Origin: Ignavibacteriota bacterium | GTDB taxonomy: Bacteria > Bacteroidota > Ignavibacteria > UBA10030 | Reading direction: 5' to 3' | Length of the DNA: 56,108 bases | NCBI GenBank assembly: GCA_003142475.1 | Contig: PLMK01000042.1 | Coordinates: forward strand, 29,079-85,186 | Shown: piece by piece, positions 1-9,341 of the stretch | How the letters are laid out: the number at the start of each line of letters is the position of its first letter | Position numbering within the stretch: position 1 is the first letter of the stretch | Notes under the pieces: generated by a model | Databases searched by the model: none | The model's input: only the letters and a program-made list of their open reading frames with translations | Told to the model about the DNA's origin: nothing | Program-made: the position numbers and the translations under genes

Positions 1-355
1 AATCAGTTGATACTGCTCGAAACTCAATCGGCAACTTTTCTATTCTTTTCTCACCGATCAACTTATGAATGAATTTTTTTACTCGTGCATTGTCAACAAT
101 CCCGGATGCGGAGAACTTCGGTATGAGTATCTTGGCCATAGTGAATTTATCTATCGTTCGCACAACTTCTTCCATTGATCCGGCATCGAACCCTGAGGCG
201 AATAACCCTCCGATAAAAGCACCAATGCTGGTTCCCACAACAAAATGAATGGGGATGCGATTTTCCTCCAGACACTTGATGACACCGATATGTGCAAGTC
301 CGCGTGCACCGCCGCTACCGAGGACTAATGCAATATAGCTTTTATGAAGGGACAT
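1..355 (-). CDS. Patatin-like phospholipase, N-terminal part (cut by window edge)
   Basis: Read from an ATG at 355 towards the left edge, the frame stays open for 118 codons and runs off the window, so only the N-terminus is present. Residues about 12-18 carry the glycine-rich oxyanion-hole motif GSGGARG and about residue 44 lies in GTSIG, the GxSxG nucleophile elbow of patatin/RssA-type serine lipases. The catalytic Asp (DG[GA] motif) would lie outside the window. No signal peptide is visible, so it is probably cytoplasmic or periplasm-independent, as in the RssA/YlbK group. It lies 124 bp downstream of the efflux operon in the same orientation. The lipase fold is supported by two motifs; the substrate is unknown. 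Confidence 0.85.
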   Translation of the reverse strand, partial: MSLHKSYIALVLGSGGARGLAHIGVIKCLEENRIPIHFVVGTSIGAFIGGLFASGFDAGSMEEVVRTIDKFTMAKILIPKFSASGIVDNARVKKFIHKLIGEKRIEKLPIEFRAVSTD

Positions 356-479
356 AGTTCGTTCATGCTATACGCTTAGAATATATTGAAAAAACATCAT
401 TACTACAGTTTAGCGTTCATTTCGCACTGTATTGCGGTGGATTCCATCCTGAGCAAAGTGGTTTTTGAAATATTTGATT

Positions 480-1823
480 TTATCTTCCTGTTACCTGCAA
501 ATAGGTAACAAGGTTCTTTCGATAACCGGCTTTGGCATCTGTAAGCTGATTATTCATCTGTTGCTGTAGTGCTTGCGCTTCCAGCAAATCTGAAAGATTG
601 CTCATGCCATTATTGTAGCTATCCTGATTCACTTTTAGATTTTCCTCAGCCTGCGTTTTCGCTTCTTCACTCAAGAGTACTTGTTTGTACGCATCAGTAA
701 AATCCTGCCAGGCTTTTTGCATTTGCAAGAGAAGCAATTCAGAGTTATCCTTCATATTGTTCTTGGCAATCTGCTCTTGTACATTTCGCTCTGATAATGA
801 GTGCGAAGCTTCCCACCACCCTGAGATTGGAATAGAGACAGTTCCAAAGACCATTCCCAATGTTCTGTCTTTGCTTTCATCAAGCTTCATATACAATCCA
901 CTGACACCAATAGCGACCTGTGGAAGATATTCGCCAAGTTTCATATTGCTTTGCAATTCTTCAGCACGAACAGATGCTTGTAAAAGACTGTATTCCGATC
1001 TGTTCTTTAACGCTTCTGTATGATCCACAAAGTATGACTGCGGAACACCATCGATTACCAATGAATCGGAAAGTATGAGAGTTGAATCGTACGGTAGACC
1101 GATATACTGACAGAATGCCATGGCAGCAAGTTTCTTTCCATTTTCTAATTTGGATTTATTAAGAAGGATTTCGCTGCGCTTCACTTTTACTTTGAGCAGA
1201 TCGTTTTTCATTACCATACCGGATTTATATGCATCTTCCACTTGTGCTGACAAGCTGTTTAACATTTCTTCATATCGTTGTATAGTTTTAAATTTTTCAT
1301 TCAACGATACTATCTGCCAGTACTGCTCTTCCGTCCTCAGAATTACTTCATTCTGTGAAAGCTTATTTTTCTGTTCACTGACATCCTCGCCCAGCAATGC
1401 CAGACGATTGCCATTCCAGATTCTACCCCCGGCAAAGATTGGCTGAACGGCAGTTAACATTCCAAACGTTCCTGATTTCATCAGTCCCATTGTTGATGCG
1501 GGCATATATGCAAATAGTTTTGTTGTTAATAAACTAGAAAGGTCTTTCCCGTCATAGACAGGCAGATTACCGCCATTCGTGGATATTTCCATGAGATTCT
1601 TCTGGGATTCAAACATCGCACCGCTGGCGCTAATAGATGGGAAGTATTTTGTAACCGCCGCTTTCCGTGTTTGTCGGGAAGCTTTAATTTCCAAGGCACC
1701 ATTTTTTACCTTGGCATTATTCTGCAACGCGAGCTGTTTGCATTCATCCAATGTCAGCGCTCGCTGCGCAAAAACAGGAAGCGCGAAAATCAAGAGAAGA
1801 CAAATCACAATATAGTTCTTCAT
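480..1823 (-). CDS. TolC-family outer-membrane efflux channel
   Basis: A 447-residue protein with an N-terminal signal peptide (hydrophobic stretch ending near FALPVFAQ) and the two-fold repeated, helix-rich organisation of TolC-type channels. It starts with LTLDECKQLALQNN, the usual opening helix of the family, and the second repeat near residue 390 has KVNQDSYNNGMSNLSDLLEAQ-like wording typical of the last helix pair. The length is normal. It would form the trimeric outer-membrane exit duct for the RND pump encoded just upstream; its ATG overlaps the pump gene's stop by 4 bp, indicating translational coupling. It is the last gene of the TetR-controlled operon. Substrate cannot be read from the sequence. 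Confidence 0.93.
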   Translation of the reverse strand: MKNYIVICLLLIFALPVFAQRALTLDECKQLALQNNAKVKNGALEIKASRQTRKAAVTKYFPSISASGAMFESQKNLMEISTNGGNLPVYDGKDLSSLLTTKLFAYMPASTMGLMKSGTFGMLTAVQPIFAGGRIWNGNRLALLGEDVSEQKNKLSQNEVILRTEEQYWQIVSLNEKFKTIQRYEEMLNSLSAQVEDAYKSGMVMKNDLLKVKVKRSEILLNKSKLENGKKLAAMAFCQYIGLPYDSTLILSDSLVIDGVPQSYFVDHTEALKNRSEYSLLQASVRAEELQSNMKLGEYLPQVAIGVSGLYMKLDESKDRTLGMVFGTVSIPISGWWEASHSLSERNVQEQIAKNNMKDNSELLLLQMQKAWQDFTDAYKQVLLSEEAKTQAEENLKVNQDSYNNGMSNLSDLLEAQALQQQMNNQLTDAKAGYRKNLVTYLQVTGR

Positions 1824-4800
1824 AGTTTTTTACTTTCTTCAACTTTGTCAAAATCTTTTCTATGGAACAAATAGTATAGCACGGGCAACTCCAGCAGTGA
1901 GAGCACGAGTGCAAAAAGCAGTCCGAAACATATTACGGCTCCGAGCGGTCCCCAAAGTGAGGAGCGGCTTGCAATCATCGGAATAACACCGACGGCTGCT
2001 GCAGCTGACGTGAGAAATATGGGGCGCATTCTTCTCTTCCCGGCGGAAATTGCTGCATCTTCCAGCGAGTGTCCATGTTCATTGCGAAGCTCTTCTGCAT
2101 ACGAAACAAATATTACACCGTTACGGACAACGATTCCAAATAAACCAATTAATCCAATAAAGGCAGTTGTTCCGAATGGATATCCTGTTACGAAGACTCC
2201 GAATGCTGCACCAAAAACACTTAACGGGAGTGTCACCATGATGAGAAGTGATGTTTTGATATTTTTGAACTGAAACATCAAAACGAGGAAAATAATTATA
2301 ATACTTACAGCCAATGAATAATAAAACGGCGTAATATTCTCCTGAGTCATTTGATAATCGCCGCCGTATTCGATAGAAACACCGGGAGGCAAGTCCATTT
2401 TATCGACAAGAGGTTTAATTTTATTAAATACTGTTGCAGGAAGCATTCCTCTTTTTATTTCCGCGAAAACAGTTATAGTTCGTATCCCGTTGCGCCGGAC
2501 AATCTCTCCTTCTGTCCAACCTGGCTTTATCGTTGCCAACTGACGAACCGGAACAGAGGAAAACATAAATGGAGAAGTTACATATTGATTCATGATATCG
2601 CTGGGGCTGGATTTAATCTTTTTATTGATTTTTAACTTCACATCAACGGGATAATCTCCTTCCCATACGGTCGAGATCGGGAATCCTTTGGTTCCAACCA
2701 TCAACGAATACGCAAGAAGCGAGTTCGAATATCCAAGCCGGGCTGCTTCATCCGTCTTTACGACCAGATCAGCGGATTGCAGGGGCTGTTCATAATCGGT
2801 ATGTATGAACTCGACATCCTTGAATTGGCGCAAAATATCAGAGACACGATTTGCCGCCTCTTTGATGGTCTGGATGCTATCGCCCGAAATACGGATCTCG
2901 ATTGGAGCCTTGAATATTTCGAACGCCAACTGCTTCCATTTTATATTGGCGAGGGGATATTTGCCTTCCAATTTCTTGCTGTACTCGTCAAGAATATCAA
3001 CAGTAGCCTTGTTCGATTCCGTTACCACAACCAATTGACCATAACTCTTTGCAGGAAAATTTGGTGCATAGAGAGCATTAAAACGTGGTGAGCTTGTTCC
3101 AATGAATGACGTCACGACCTGAACGCGCGCGTCTTTTTGAAGTATTCCTTCAAGATCGGTTATGACCGAGTCTGTTTTCTGCAGAGAACTTCCGGTAGGC
3201 AAAAATACTTCCACCGCAAACTGGTTCCTTTCAAGTTTTGGGAATGACTGCTGCGGAGTAACCGCAATCAATGCAAGTCCTGTTATGAACGAAAGACCAC
3301 CTGCAAGGACGACCAGTTTTTTCCTTCTGAACGCTTTCTCGAGTACTCTGTCATAGAACTTCTGGAGTGTATCCAGGAATGTTGTTTTCCCCTTTTTTGT
3401 TGGATTGTTTTTTATTCCGGTTTTAATAAATGTGTAGCTTAACAACGGTATTACCGAAACCGAAAGCAGCAATGATATAAGTAGTGCGTACGTAATGGTT
3501 ATTGGAAGCGATCGGGTAAATTCACCACCGGTACCACTCATAAATAATGGTATTGGCAGAAAACACGCTATGATGATAAGCGTAGCGGAAAGCACGGAGC
3601 TGAAGAGTTGAGTCACGCTTTTTGTCCCTGCATCAAACGGGGTCATACCCTGATCCAGCTTCTCTATATAATTATCTACTATAACGATAGCATCATCCAC
3701 GGTTATACCGAGGACAATAATTAAGCCTGCAAGCGAAACGGTTTGCAGATCCATTCCATTTACCCACATAATTCCAATCGCCGTTAAAATAGAAGTTGGA
3801 ATTGCAATCGCTGCAATTCGGGCGACTCTCAATGGAAGCAGCAGGATCGTTACCAGTATTACCGCTATCATCGCGGCCGCAAATTCTTTGAGAAAGTTTG
3901 CAATAGCTTTCGATACAACTTCGGGAATATTGGAAATCGTGATGATTTTTACGTCCGGCGGGAGGAAAACAGAAAATTTATCGATGGCCTTTTGTACTGC
4001 CGTTCCAAAATGAACGACGTTTTCCCCTGATTTCATTTCAAGAGAAACCAGCAGGCATTTCTTTCCATTGACGCGGATATAAGAATCCATATCATCGTAT
4101 TCACGTACCACTTTTGCAATATCTTTGACGCGTACAACATTGCCCTGCGGATCGGAATAAACAATTTGATTCGCTACATCCTGTTCAGTTTTGAAGTTTG
4201 AAGAAATATGAATGGGATGCACATATTTACCGTCATCTATCTCCCCCGCATAATTTACAGTGCTTTGAGGTTTCAGAGCAGCAAAAACTTGTATTGGTTT
4301 TATGCCATAGTTCGCAAGCTTTGCATCATCCATATAAATACTGATTTGTTCCTTCTGCAAACCATAGTGTTTCACTTTTGAAACTGACGGTACTTTTCGC
4401 ACATCATCTTCAAATGACTTGATATAATTTTCAAGTTCTTTATAGGTCTTCGTTTCGGACTGAACGGCAAGCAGAATCGCAGAAGTACTGCCAAAATCAT
4501 TATCCGCCGTCAAAGAAGCCACGCCGGAGGGCAGTTCGCCTTTCAGCTCGTTCAAGCCATGACGAAGTTTCAGCCAGAATCCATCGACATCTTTTTCGTT
4601 TTCTGAAACCTCAACATAGATAATCATGAAATTTTCTTTAGAGACAGAATATGTCTTAGTGCGATTGACCGATTTATATTGGAATAAATAGTTTTCCACT
4701 TTTGCGGTCAATTGTTCCTCTACTTGTTGAGAAGTAGCGCCGGGATATAAGCCAATCACAATACCTGTTGACACGGTAAACGTCGGATATTCATCGCGCG

Positions 4801-4909
4801 GCATCTGGAACAGCGCCACGACTCCCACAAGAACAGCAATAACAGTAAAGATATATATCACCTGTTTATATCGCAGGAGCAGGTCGAGCAAGGTCATCTT
4901 CTTTTTCAT
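1820..4909 (-). CDS. RND-superfamily efflux pump, AcrB-type inner-membrane subunit
   Basis: At 1,029 residues this is a full-length RND permease. TM1 is near residues 14-33; the two large periplasmic loops follow TM1 and TM7. The proton-relay motif of TM4 is visible as GITVDDAIVIVDN around residue 400, with the paired Asp residues expected in hydrophobe/amphiphile pumps. The C-terminal half has the second six-helix block, including GLIGLFGIVVRNGVIFVSYA, which parallels TM10-TM11. It should use the proton gradient to push substrates through the membrane-fusion protein and TolC-like channel encoded on either side. The spacing to the upstream fusion-protein gene is 23 bp. Drug, bile-salt or lipid export are all possible; metal (CzcA) specificity is less likely but not excluded. 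Confidence 0.95.
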   Translation of the reverse strand: MKKKMTLLDLLLRYKQVIYIFTVIAVLVGVVALFQMPRDEYPTFTVSTGIVIGLYPGATSQQVEEQLTAKVENYLFQYKSVNRTKTYSVSKENFMIIYVEVSENEKDVDGFWLKLRHGLNELKGELPSGVASLTADNDFGSTSAILLAVQSETKTYKELENYIKSFEDDVRKVPSVSKVKHYGLQKEQISIYMDDAKLANYGIKPIQVFAALKPQSTVNYAGEIDDGKYVHPIHISSNFKTEQDVANQIVYSDPQGNVVRVKDIAKVVREYDDMDSYIRVNGKKCLLVSLEMKSGENVVHFGTAVQKAIDKFSVFLPPDVKIITISNIPEVVSKAIANFLKEFAAAMIAVILVTILLLPLRVARIAAIAIPTSILTAIGIMWVNGMDLQTVSLAGLIIVLGITVDDAIVIVDNYIEKLDQGMTPFDAGTKSVTQLFSSVLSATLIIIACFLPIPLFMSGTGGEFTRSLPITITYALLISLLLSVSVIPLLSYTFIKTGIKNNPTKKGKTTFLDTLQKFYDRVLEKAFRRKKLVVLAGGLSFITGLALIAVTPQQSFPKLERNQFAVEVFLPTGSSLQKTDSVITDLEGILQKDARVQVVTSFIGTSSPRFNALYAPNFPAKSYGQLVVVTESNKATVDILDEYSKKLEGKYPLANIKWKQLAFEIFKAPIEIRISGDSIQTIKEAANRVSDILRQFKDVEFIHTDYEQPLQSADLVVKTDEAARLGYSNSLLAYSLMVGTKGFPISTVWEGDYPVDVKLKINKKIKSSPSDIMNQYVTSPFMFSSVPVRQLATIKPGWTEGEIVRRNGIRTITVFAEIKRGMLPATVFNKIKPLVDKMDLPPGVSIEYGGDYQMTQENITPFYYSLAVSIIIIFLVLMFQFKNIKTSLLIMVTLPLSVFGAAFGVFVTGYPFGTTAFIGLIGLFGIVVRNGVIFVSYAEELRNEHGHSLEDAAISAGKRRMRPIFLTSAAAAVGVIPMIASRSSLWGPLGAVICFGLLFALVLSLLELPVLYYLFHRKDFDKVEESKKL

Positions 4910-4932
4910 ATTTACGTACTCTCTCTTCGCTT

Positions 4933-5967
4933 TTAATTCACAATTTGCACAGAGGCATTATCTATGAGCTTATGCTGGCCTGCCACAACGACCGAATCGT
5001 TTATTTGCAATCCTTCCTGGACTTCAATACCGCTGTCCAGCAATTGACCGGTCACAATATATTTACGCATTGCTTTATTCTGCGATGAAACGATATACAC
5101 GAAATTCTTTCCCAACTCATCTACCATAACGGACCTGCTCGGAACAACCACACCATGCACGACACTTGGCATCTCAATGGTTGCAGAACAGATCATTCCT
5201 GGCTTTATGGACAAATCTTTGTTTGTTATTCCGATCTTTATCTTATAGGTATGCGCTATTTGATCTGCAACGACACCGATTTCTTCCACGACACCGTCAT
5301 AGTGCGCAGATCCCAAAGCACCAATTGTTATATTTGCCTTTTGTCCTTTGTGAATCAGGGCGATTTCGTTTTCTGAAACCGATACACGAGCAAACACTTT
5401 ATGAATTTTCACAATAGTAATCGAGACAAGGTTCGGCATAGCTGTCATTCCGGGATCGATTGATCGTTTGCCGATAAACCCATCAGTGGTTGCGCATAAA
5501 TTGCAGTCGTCTAAATTTTTCTTGGCGATGGCCGCCGCCGCTTTTGCTTTTTGCAAACCGGTTTCCACTTCTACATATTTTACATCCGATAGATTGCCAT
5601 TTTTATGCATCGGCGTTAAACGATTATAGGCATCTTCTGCCTGCTGCTCGGTCGCTTGCATCATCGCATAGGTATTTTGAGATGTTGCATTGTCTAATGT
5701 TGCAAGAAGTTGTCCCTTCTTAACAAATGCTCCTTCGGACACATATACTTTCGACACAGTTCCCACCGAAGAAAAACTGAGCGGAATCGTTTCAGATTCC
5801 TCTATGGTGCCGCTATATGCAAGCTCCTGATTCGCATCGGCGAGTTTAACTTTTTCTACTTGTACCTTAACAGCATTATTTTGATCGCCTGAATTACTGG
5901 AACAGCCCCAAACTGATAAGACGTTTCCAATAAAGAAGATGACAAGGAGATTCTTTTTATTTTTCAT
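4933..5967 (-). CDS. RND efflux membrane-fusion (periplasmic adaptor) lipoprotein
   Basis: A 344-residue HlyD/AcrA-type adaptor. The N-terminus is a lipoprotein signal: a charged start, a hydrophobic run and the sequence LSVWGCSS, with Cys22 as the likely lipidated residue. The biotinyl-lipoyl-like half domains flank a short alpha hairpin: VSEGAFVKKGQLLATLDN near residue 80 and DGFIGKRSIDPGM near 160. The beta-barrel and membrane-proximal domains follow. It would bridge the RND pump and the TolC-like channel. A clear ribosome-binding site (AAAGGA, 8 nt before ATG) supports the start. The 61-bp gap to the upstream TetR gene contains a 21-bp inverted repeat that is a good operator candidate. 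Confidence 0.92.
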   Translation of the reverse strand: MKNKKNLLVIFFIGNVLSVWGCSSNSGDQNNAVKVQVEKVKLADANQELAYSGTIEESETIPLSFSSVGTVSKVYVSEGAFVKKGQLLATLDNATSQNTYAMMQATEQQAEDAYNRLTPMHKNGNLSDVKYVEVETGLQKAKAAAAIAKKNLDDCNLCATTDGFIGKRSIDPGMTAMPNLVSITIVKIHKVFARVSVSENEIALIHKGQKANITIGALGSAHYDGVVEEIGVVADQIAHTYKIKIGITNKDLSIKPGMICSATIEMPSVVHGVVVPSRSVMVDELGKNFVYIVSSQNKAMRKYIVTGQLLDSGIEVQEGLQINDSVVVAGQHKLIDNASVQIVN

Positions 5968-5989
5968 AATTTATTCCTTTGGATTATTA

Positions 5990-6010
5990 GACCAATATAG
6001 TATTATGGTC
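5990..6010. promoter_or_regulatory. Candidate TetR operator upstream of the pump genes
   Basis: A 21-bp imperfect inverted repeat, GACCA...TGGTC, in the gap between the TetR gene and the membrane-fusion gene. It matches 14 of 21 positions of a second element at 6615-6635 in front of the TetR gene, with the same length and symmetry. Two such sites flanking a tetR gene is the usual arrangement for a self-regulating local repressor. The assignment is an inference. Confidence 0.55.
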
Positions 6011-6028
6011 GAATTGTTGATAAAAAAA

Positions 6029-6601
6029 TTAAAGTCCGTTTGCGATAAATCGGGCAGCTATATCAATCTGAGCGGTATCATCATTTTCCAATAATAAATA
6101 TAGCTCGAGGGCGTGCATCATTCCTGTGATTGTCTTTGCAGCGATCTTTACTTCCCTTTTTTGAATAAATGTGAACTCTTTGTTTTCCAAACCTAATTTC
6201 AAGATTCCTTCGATGTATCGTTCCTCTTGTCCCTGAAACACATCACGCAATTTTTTAATAAAATTTTGATTTCGTTTAATTTCTTCCCGGATAATAGTAT
6301 ATGCACTGATCCTGCTTTTCATCTCATTGATTGATTCTACAATATATTTAATCAATCGTTCTTTTGCAGTTTTTGTCTCTTCTGCTAATTCTTTCGCTTT
6401 TTTTAGTATCTTCTCAAACTCACTAATGACTACGGCATCAAATATTTCTTCTTTACTCTGATAATAGTAATAGAGTGTACTCTTTCCTTTACTTGCTTCG
6501 CGGGCAATATCTTCCATCGTGGTTTTTTTGCTTCCCCATTTTTGGAACACACGTTCAGCAGCTTTTAAAATTTCTGCTCTAACAATATCGTCTTTATCCA
6601 T
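6029..6601 (-). CDS. TetR/AcrR-family transcriptional repressor of the efflux operon
   Basis: A 190-residue protein with a standard TetR N-terminal helix-turn-helix: ILKAAERVFQKWGSKKTTM then DIAREASKGKSTLYYYYQSKEEIF (residues about 10-55), which is the family's most conserved block. The C-terminal two thirds are helical, variable and would form the ligand pocket and dimer interface. It is the first gene of the efflux cluster and is followed directly by the adaptor, pump and channel genes in the same direction. The likely role is repression of its own transcription and of the pump genes until a pump substrate binds. Two matching 21-bp dyads, one before this gene and one after it, support local control. 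Confidence 0.93.
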   Translation of the reverse strand: MDKDDIVRAEILKAAERVFQKWGSKKTTMEDIAREASKGKSTLYYYYQSKEEIFDAVVISEFEKILKKAKELAEETKTAKERLIKYIVESINEMKSRISAYTIIREEIKRNQNFIKKLRDVFQGQEERYIEGILKLGLENKEFTFIQKREVKIAAKTITGMMHALELYLLLENDDTAQIDIAARFIANGL

Positions 6602-6614
6602 ATATAGTCCTTTC

Positions 6615-6635
6615 GACTTATTACGTATTGTAGTC
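6615..6635. promoter_or_regulatory. Candidate TetR operator over the tetR transcription start
   Basis: A 21-bp element bounded by GACT and AGTC, 14 bp upstream of the TetR start codon and just downstream of a sigma-70-like -10 box. It agrees at 14 of 21 positions with the element at 5990-6010. A repressor bound here would cover the predicted +1 position. Confidence 0.55.
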
Positions 6636-6637
6636 TA

Positions 6638-6666
6638 ATAATAGCATAAGTTTCAGATAATATCAA
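6638..6666 (-). promoter_or_regulatory. Sigma-70-like promoter of the TetR/efflux operon
   Basis: On the minus strand there is TTGATA (6661-6666), a 17-nt spacer, then TATTAT (6638-6643). Both hexamers are one or two bases from the general consensus and the spacing is ideal. The predicted start would be near 6631, inside the candidate operator at 6615-6635. Bacteroidota-type sigma factors prefer other elements, so this is a pattern match only. Confidence 0.5.
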
Positions 6667-7034
6667 TTTTTTAATAATGATAATTGTCGAAAATCGCTGA
6701 GCGGACATTGTCGTGGGGGGAAAGAATCAGGCTTGCGACAATCGACACAAACTCGGTACCGTTAATTTACATCTGGTCAAGGATTTCCTTCCAATGGCAG
6801 CGGGTGAATCGAAAGCTTTTGATCGCGAAGAGAAAACCTGAAGAATTCCTACGTCGTTTGCACAAATTCTTTCATCCGTTTGTTGATGATTTTGACGTAG
6901 CTGCTCGTCCAATACTAAAGCTTGGGGACGATGGTGAGATCTCCTGATGATGAACGAGTGCTACTTACGATAAGGGAAATAGTGGTTTCAGCAATCTGAT
7001 AGAATCAGTACAATCCAACGCCCACTCACACAAT
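6667..7034. other. Gene-free gap between TetR promoter and TamL stop
   Basis: An 87-codon open frame on the plus strand (TTG at 6684, stop near 6947) fills much of this gap, but it has no recognisable motif, no ribosome-binding site and a rare start, so it is not called as a gene. The stretch may be a remnant of lost sequence. No terminator hairpin with a T run was seen. Confidence 0.4.
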
Positions 7035-9341
7035 TCAATATGGATATCCAATAGCAATATTAAATGTAAGGTTATTCTTTCTCCACGACGGATCGCCAAA
7101 ATTAATCTTATTGACAACCCAACGCTCGCCCTGGGGCAAATATGGGACGCGCAATGGGAACGCAAGGTCAAACCGAAGAATAAAAAAGGACAGATCAAGC
7201 CGCAGGCCGAACCCAGTTCCAACCGCTATCTCATCGAGGAATGTCTTACTGGAGAACTTGCCGCCGGGGCGGTTCGGGTCTTCCTGCATCAGCCAGATAT
7301 TACCGGCATCAACAAACAGTGCACCTTTGACAATACTGATTATGGGAAACCGGTACTCGGTATTTGCTTCAAGTTTGATGTCCCCTGCCTGTTCCAAGAA
7401 AGATTTTGCAGCTATACTATCAGGAGTTCTGTACGAACCGGGGCCAAGACCCCATACACTAAATGCCCGTACACTATTGCTTCCCCCGATATAAAATTGT
7501 TTCACATAGGGCAGTGTTGCGGAGTTCCCATACGGGACGCCTATCCCGGCGATCAACCTGCTGGAAATCGACGCTCTTTGATCAATGGTATTGTAATAAT
7601 ACCGCAAGTCGATATCAAATTTGTAGTACTCCGAATATGTCGTCCCCAATATTTCATAGGGAGTATTGGGTGTCGCTGGATGCTTGATGAACAGCGATTG
7701 CCCAAGCTGCAACAGGTTCCCTGAAAGATCTATGCTTCCTTTGAAGTACAAGTGGTTCTTCTGATCCTTCTCCAGCTGGTCGTTGTACGTGAAGGAATAA
7801 TTCTGTCCGATGATAAACTGTTCCTCAAAACTTTTTTGTAACAAGGGATTGACACTCAAGAGGTCGTTGAATTTTTGGGTTGTATTTGTCAGATGCGCAA
7901 ACGTAATCGAGAGCGGATTAAAATTGTGTTCCTTGCTGATGGATTCCTTCCAGTTGTATCCAAATGAAGCATCTACCGAGAAAAGCTGATAGTAGAGCAA
8001 TCGATTCAATAAATTGAATCCAAGCACGATGTGCGTCTTTGGCACGAAGAGGCTTGAGACATTGTTGAGTCTGAACGGAACAATGAACTTCGGCAGTTCT
8101 AATTCTCCACGCGTTCCGATTTCATACGAATTTCCTCCCGATTGTCCCCCGCCAATAGGCATCTCAAGACCAGCTTCAAGACTCAGCGTAAAGAGTTCGG
8201 CCCCGCCGAACAAATTCCTGTTTCTATAGCTGGAGTTCAATACGGGACCCGCAAGATTGTTGGATTGGGAAACACCTTGCAACTCAAAGCGAAGGTTTTT
8301 TAACGACAGCGGCGTCAGATATATATGAGGTTCCAAGCGCGGAATGCCTGCCGAATCAGCATTGACAAATCGTATGTTCACAAATTTAAACACGCCAAGA
8401 TTCATGAGTCTGTTCAATGTGAGATCGTGTTTATTCCTGCTGTATGCGTCGCCTTTTTTAAAGAAAATTGAACGGACAATAACCTCAGGGTTAAACTTCT
8501 TATCAAGGTCAATATAGTTACAGCCGCCAATCCTCACAGTGTCGCCGGCAGGCATTGCGACACTGTCACGATTCAATGAATAACCGGAATAAATGTAGAT
8601 GTTCCCTATCGTATAGACACGCGCCGCCTCAATAGGGATATCTTTTTTGACTTGAAGGGTAATATCTATTGTTTTATTTCCTGCAGTACTATCTGCTTGG
8701 AAGACAAGGAAATCCGGAGAGAAATAGAAATAGCCCTTCTCCTTCAGCGCTGTGTCAATACGTTCCCGTTCCTTTTTGAGTTTTTCAAGATCGTATTGAT
8801 CTCCGGCGGCAAGCAATGTCCCTCCCATGGTGGAACGAATTGCTTCAACGAGCGTTGTGTCGGTCCTCTTCACAGTACTACCATTGATTCTGTACGGCGA
8901 GTGGACTGCAATGGTGTATTCAATATCTGCGGTACTTTCTTCTTCGCGTACTGTATATTGTACATCCGGCCAGAAGTATCCTTTACTTTCTAATAGAGTA
9001 CGCATCCTCCCGGCAATCCGGTCGGGTGCGGCAGATTGCAGCAATACCGGAGGTTCACCCAATGTCCCTTTGAAGAATCCGATGTTGTACAACCATAACT
9101 TCAAACGGAAGAGTCCAAGGAGTTTTCCATTCGGTTCCGGTTTGGCAAGCAATTCCAGCTGATTTTTTAATTCGCTTTTGTCTGGGATCGCTTCCTTCTC
9201 TATAATATTTACATCTGCTCCGGTATACAGCTTCTCGCCTTGAGCGAGATAAGCCGTGTTGCAACCGAGGTCAAAAACCGCGAGTGCCCAGGTGAGCGCA
9301 ACAATCAAGAGAGAATTGGACAGTGAAAATCTTATTCGCAT
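7035..9341 (-). CDS. tamL: TamL: BamA/TamA-family outer-membrane assembly lipoprotein
   Basis: A 768-residue Omp85-family protein. The N-terminus has a lipoprotein signal ending in VFDLGCNTAYLAQGEKLYTG, which matches the lipid-anchored start that distinguishes Bacteroidota TamL from proteobacterial TamA. POTRA-like repeats occupy roughly residues 50-350, and the C-terminal 400 residues form the beta-barrel with FYIGGSNSVRAFSVWGLGPG (the conserved lid-loop region of the surface-antigen domain) and a terminal aromatic residue (GYPY). It would work with TamB to insert outer-membrane proteins or move lipids across the periplasm. Its ATG abuts the stop codon of the TamB gene directly, so the two are co-translated. 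Confidence 0.9.
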   Translation of the reverse strand: MRIRFSLSNSLLIVALTWALAVFDLGCNTAYLAQGEKLYTGADVNIIEKEAIPDKSELKNQLELLAKPEPNGKLLGLFRLKLWLYNIGFFKGTLGEPPVLLQSAAPDRIAGRMRTLLESKGYFWPDVQYTVREEESTADIEYTIAVHSPYRINGSTVKRTDTTLVEAIRSTMGGTLLAAGDQYDLEKLKKERERIDTALKEKGYFYFSPDFLVFQADSTAGNKTIDITLQVKKDIPIEAARVYTIGNIYIYSGYSLNRDSVAMPAGDTVRIGGCNYIDLDKKFNPEVIVRSIFFKKGDAYSRNKHDLTLNRLMNLGVFKFVNIRFVNADSAGIPRLEPHIYLTPLSLKNLRFELQGVSQSNNLAGPVLNSSYRNRNLFGGAELFTLSLEAGLEMPIGGGQSGGNSYEIGTRGELELPKFIVPFRLNNVSSLFVPKTHIVLGFNLLNRLLYYQLFSVDASFGYNWKESISKEHNFNPLSITFAHLTNTTQKFNDLLSVNPLLQKSFEEQFIIGQNYSFTYNDQLEKDQKNHLYFKGSIDLSGNLLQLGQSLFIKHPATPNTPYEILGTTYSEYYKFDIDLRYYYNTIDQRASISSRLIAGIGVPYGNSATLPYVKQFYIGGSNSVRAFSVWGLGPGSYRTPDSIAAKSFLEQAGDIKLEANTEYRFPIISIVKGALFVDAGNIWLMQEDPNRPGGKFSSKTFLDEIAVGTGFGLRLDLSFFILRFDLAFPLRVPYLPQGERWVVNKINFGDPSWRKNNLTFNIAIGYPY

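Noticed and set aside
6684-6947. 87-codon plus-strand open frame in the TetR-TamL gap
   Set aside because: TTG start, no ribosome-binding site and no recognisable motif; kept only as a note that it could be a remnant.
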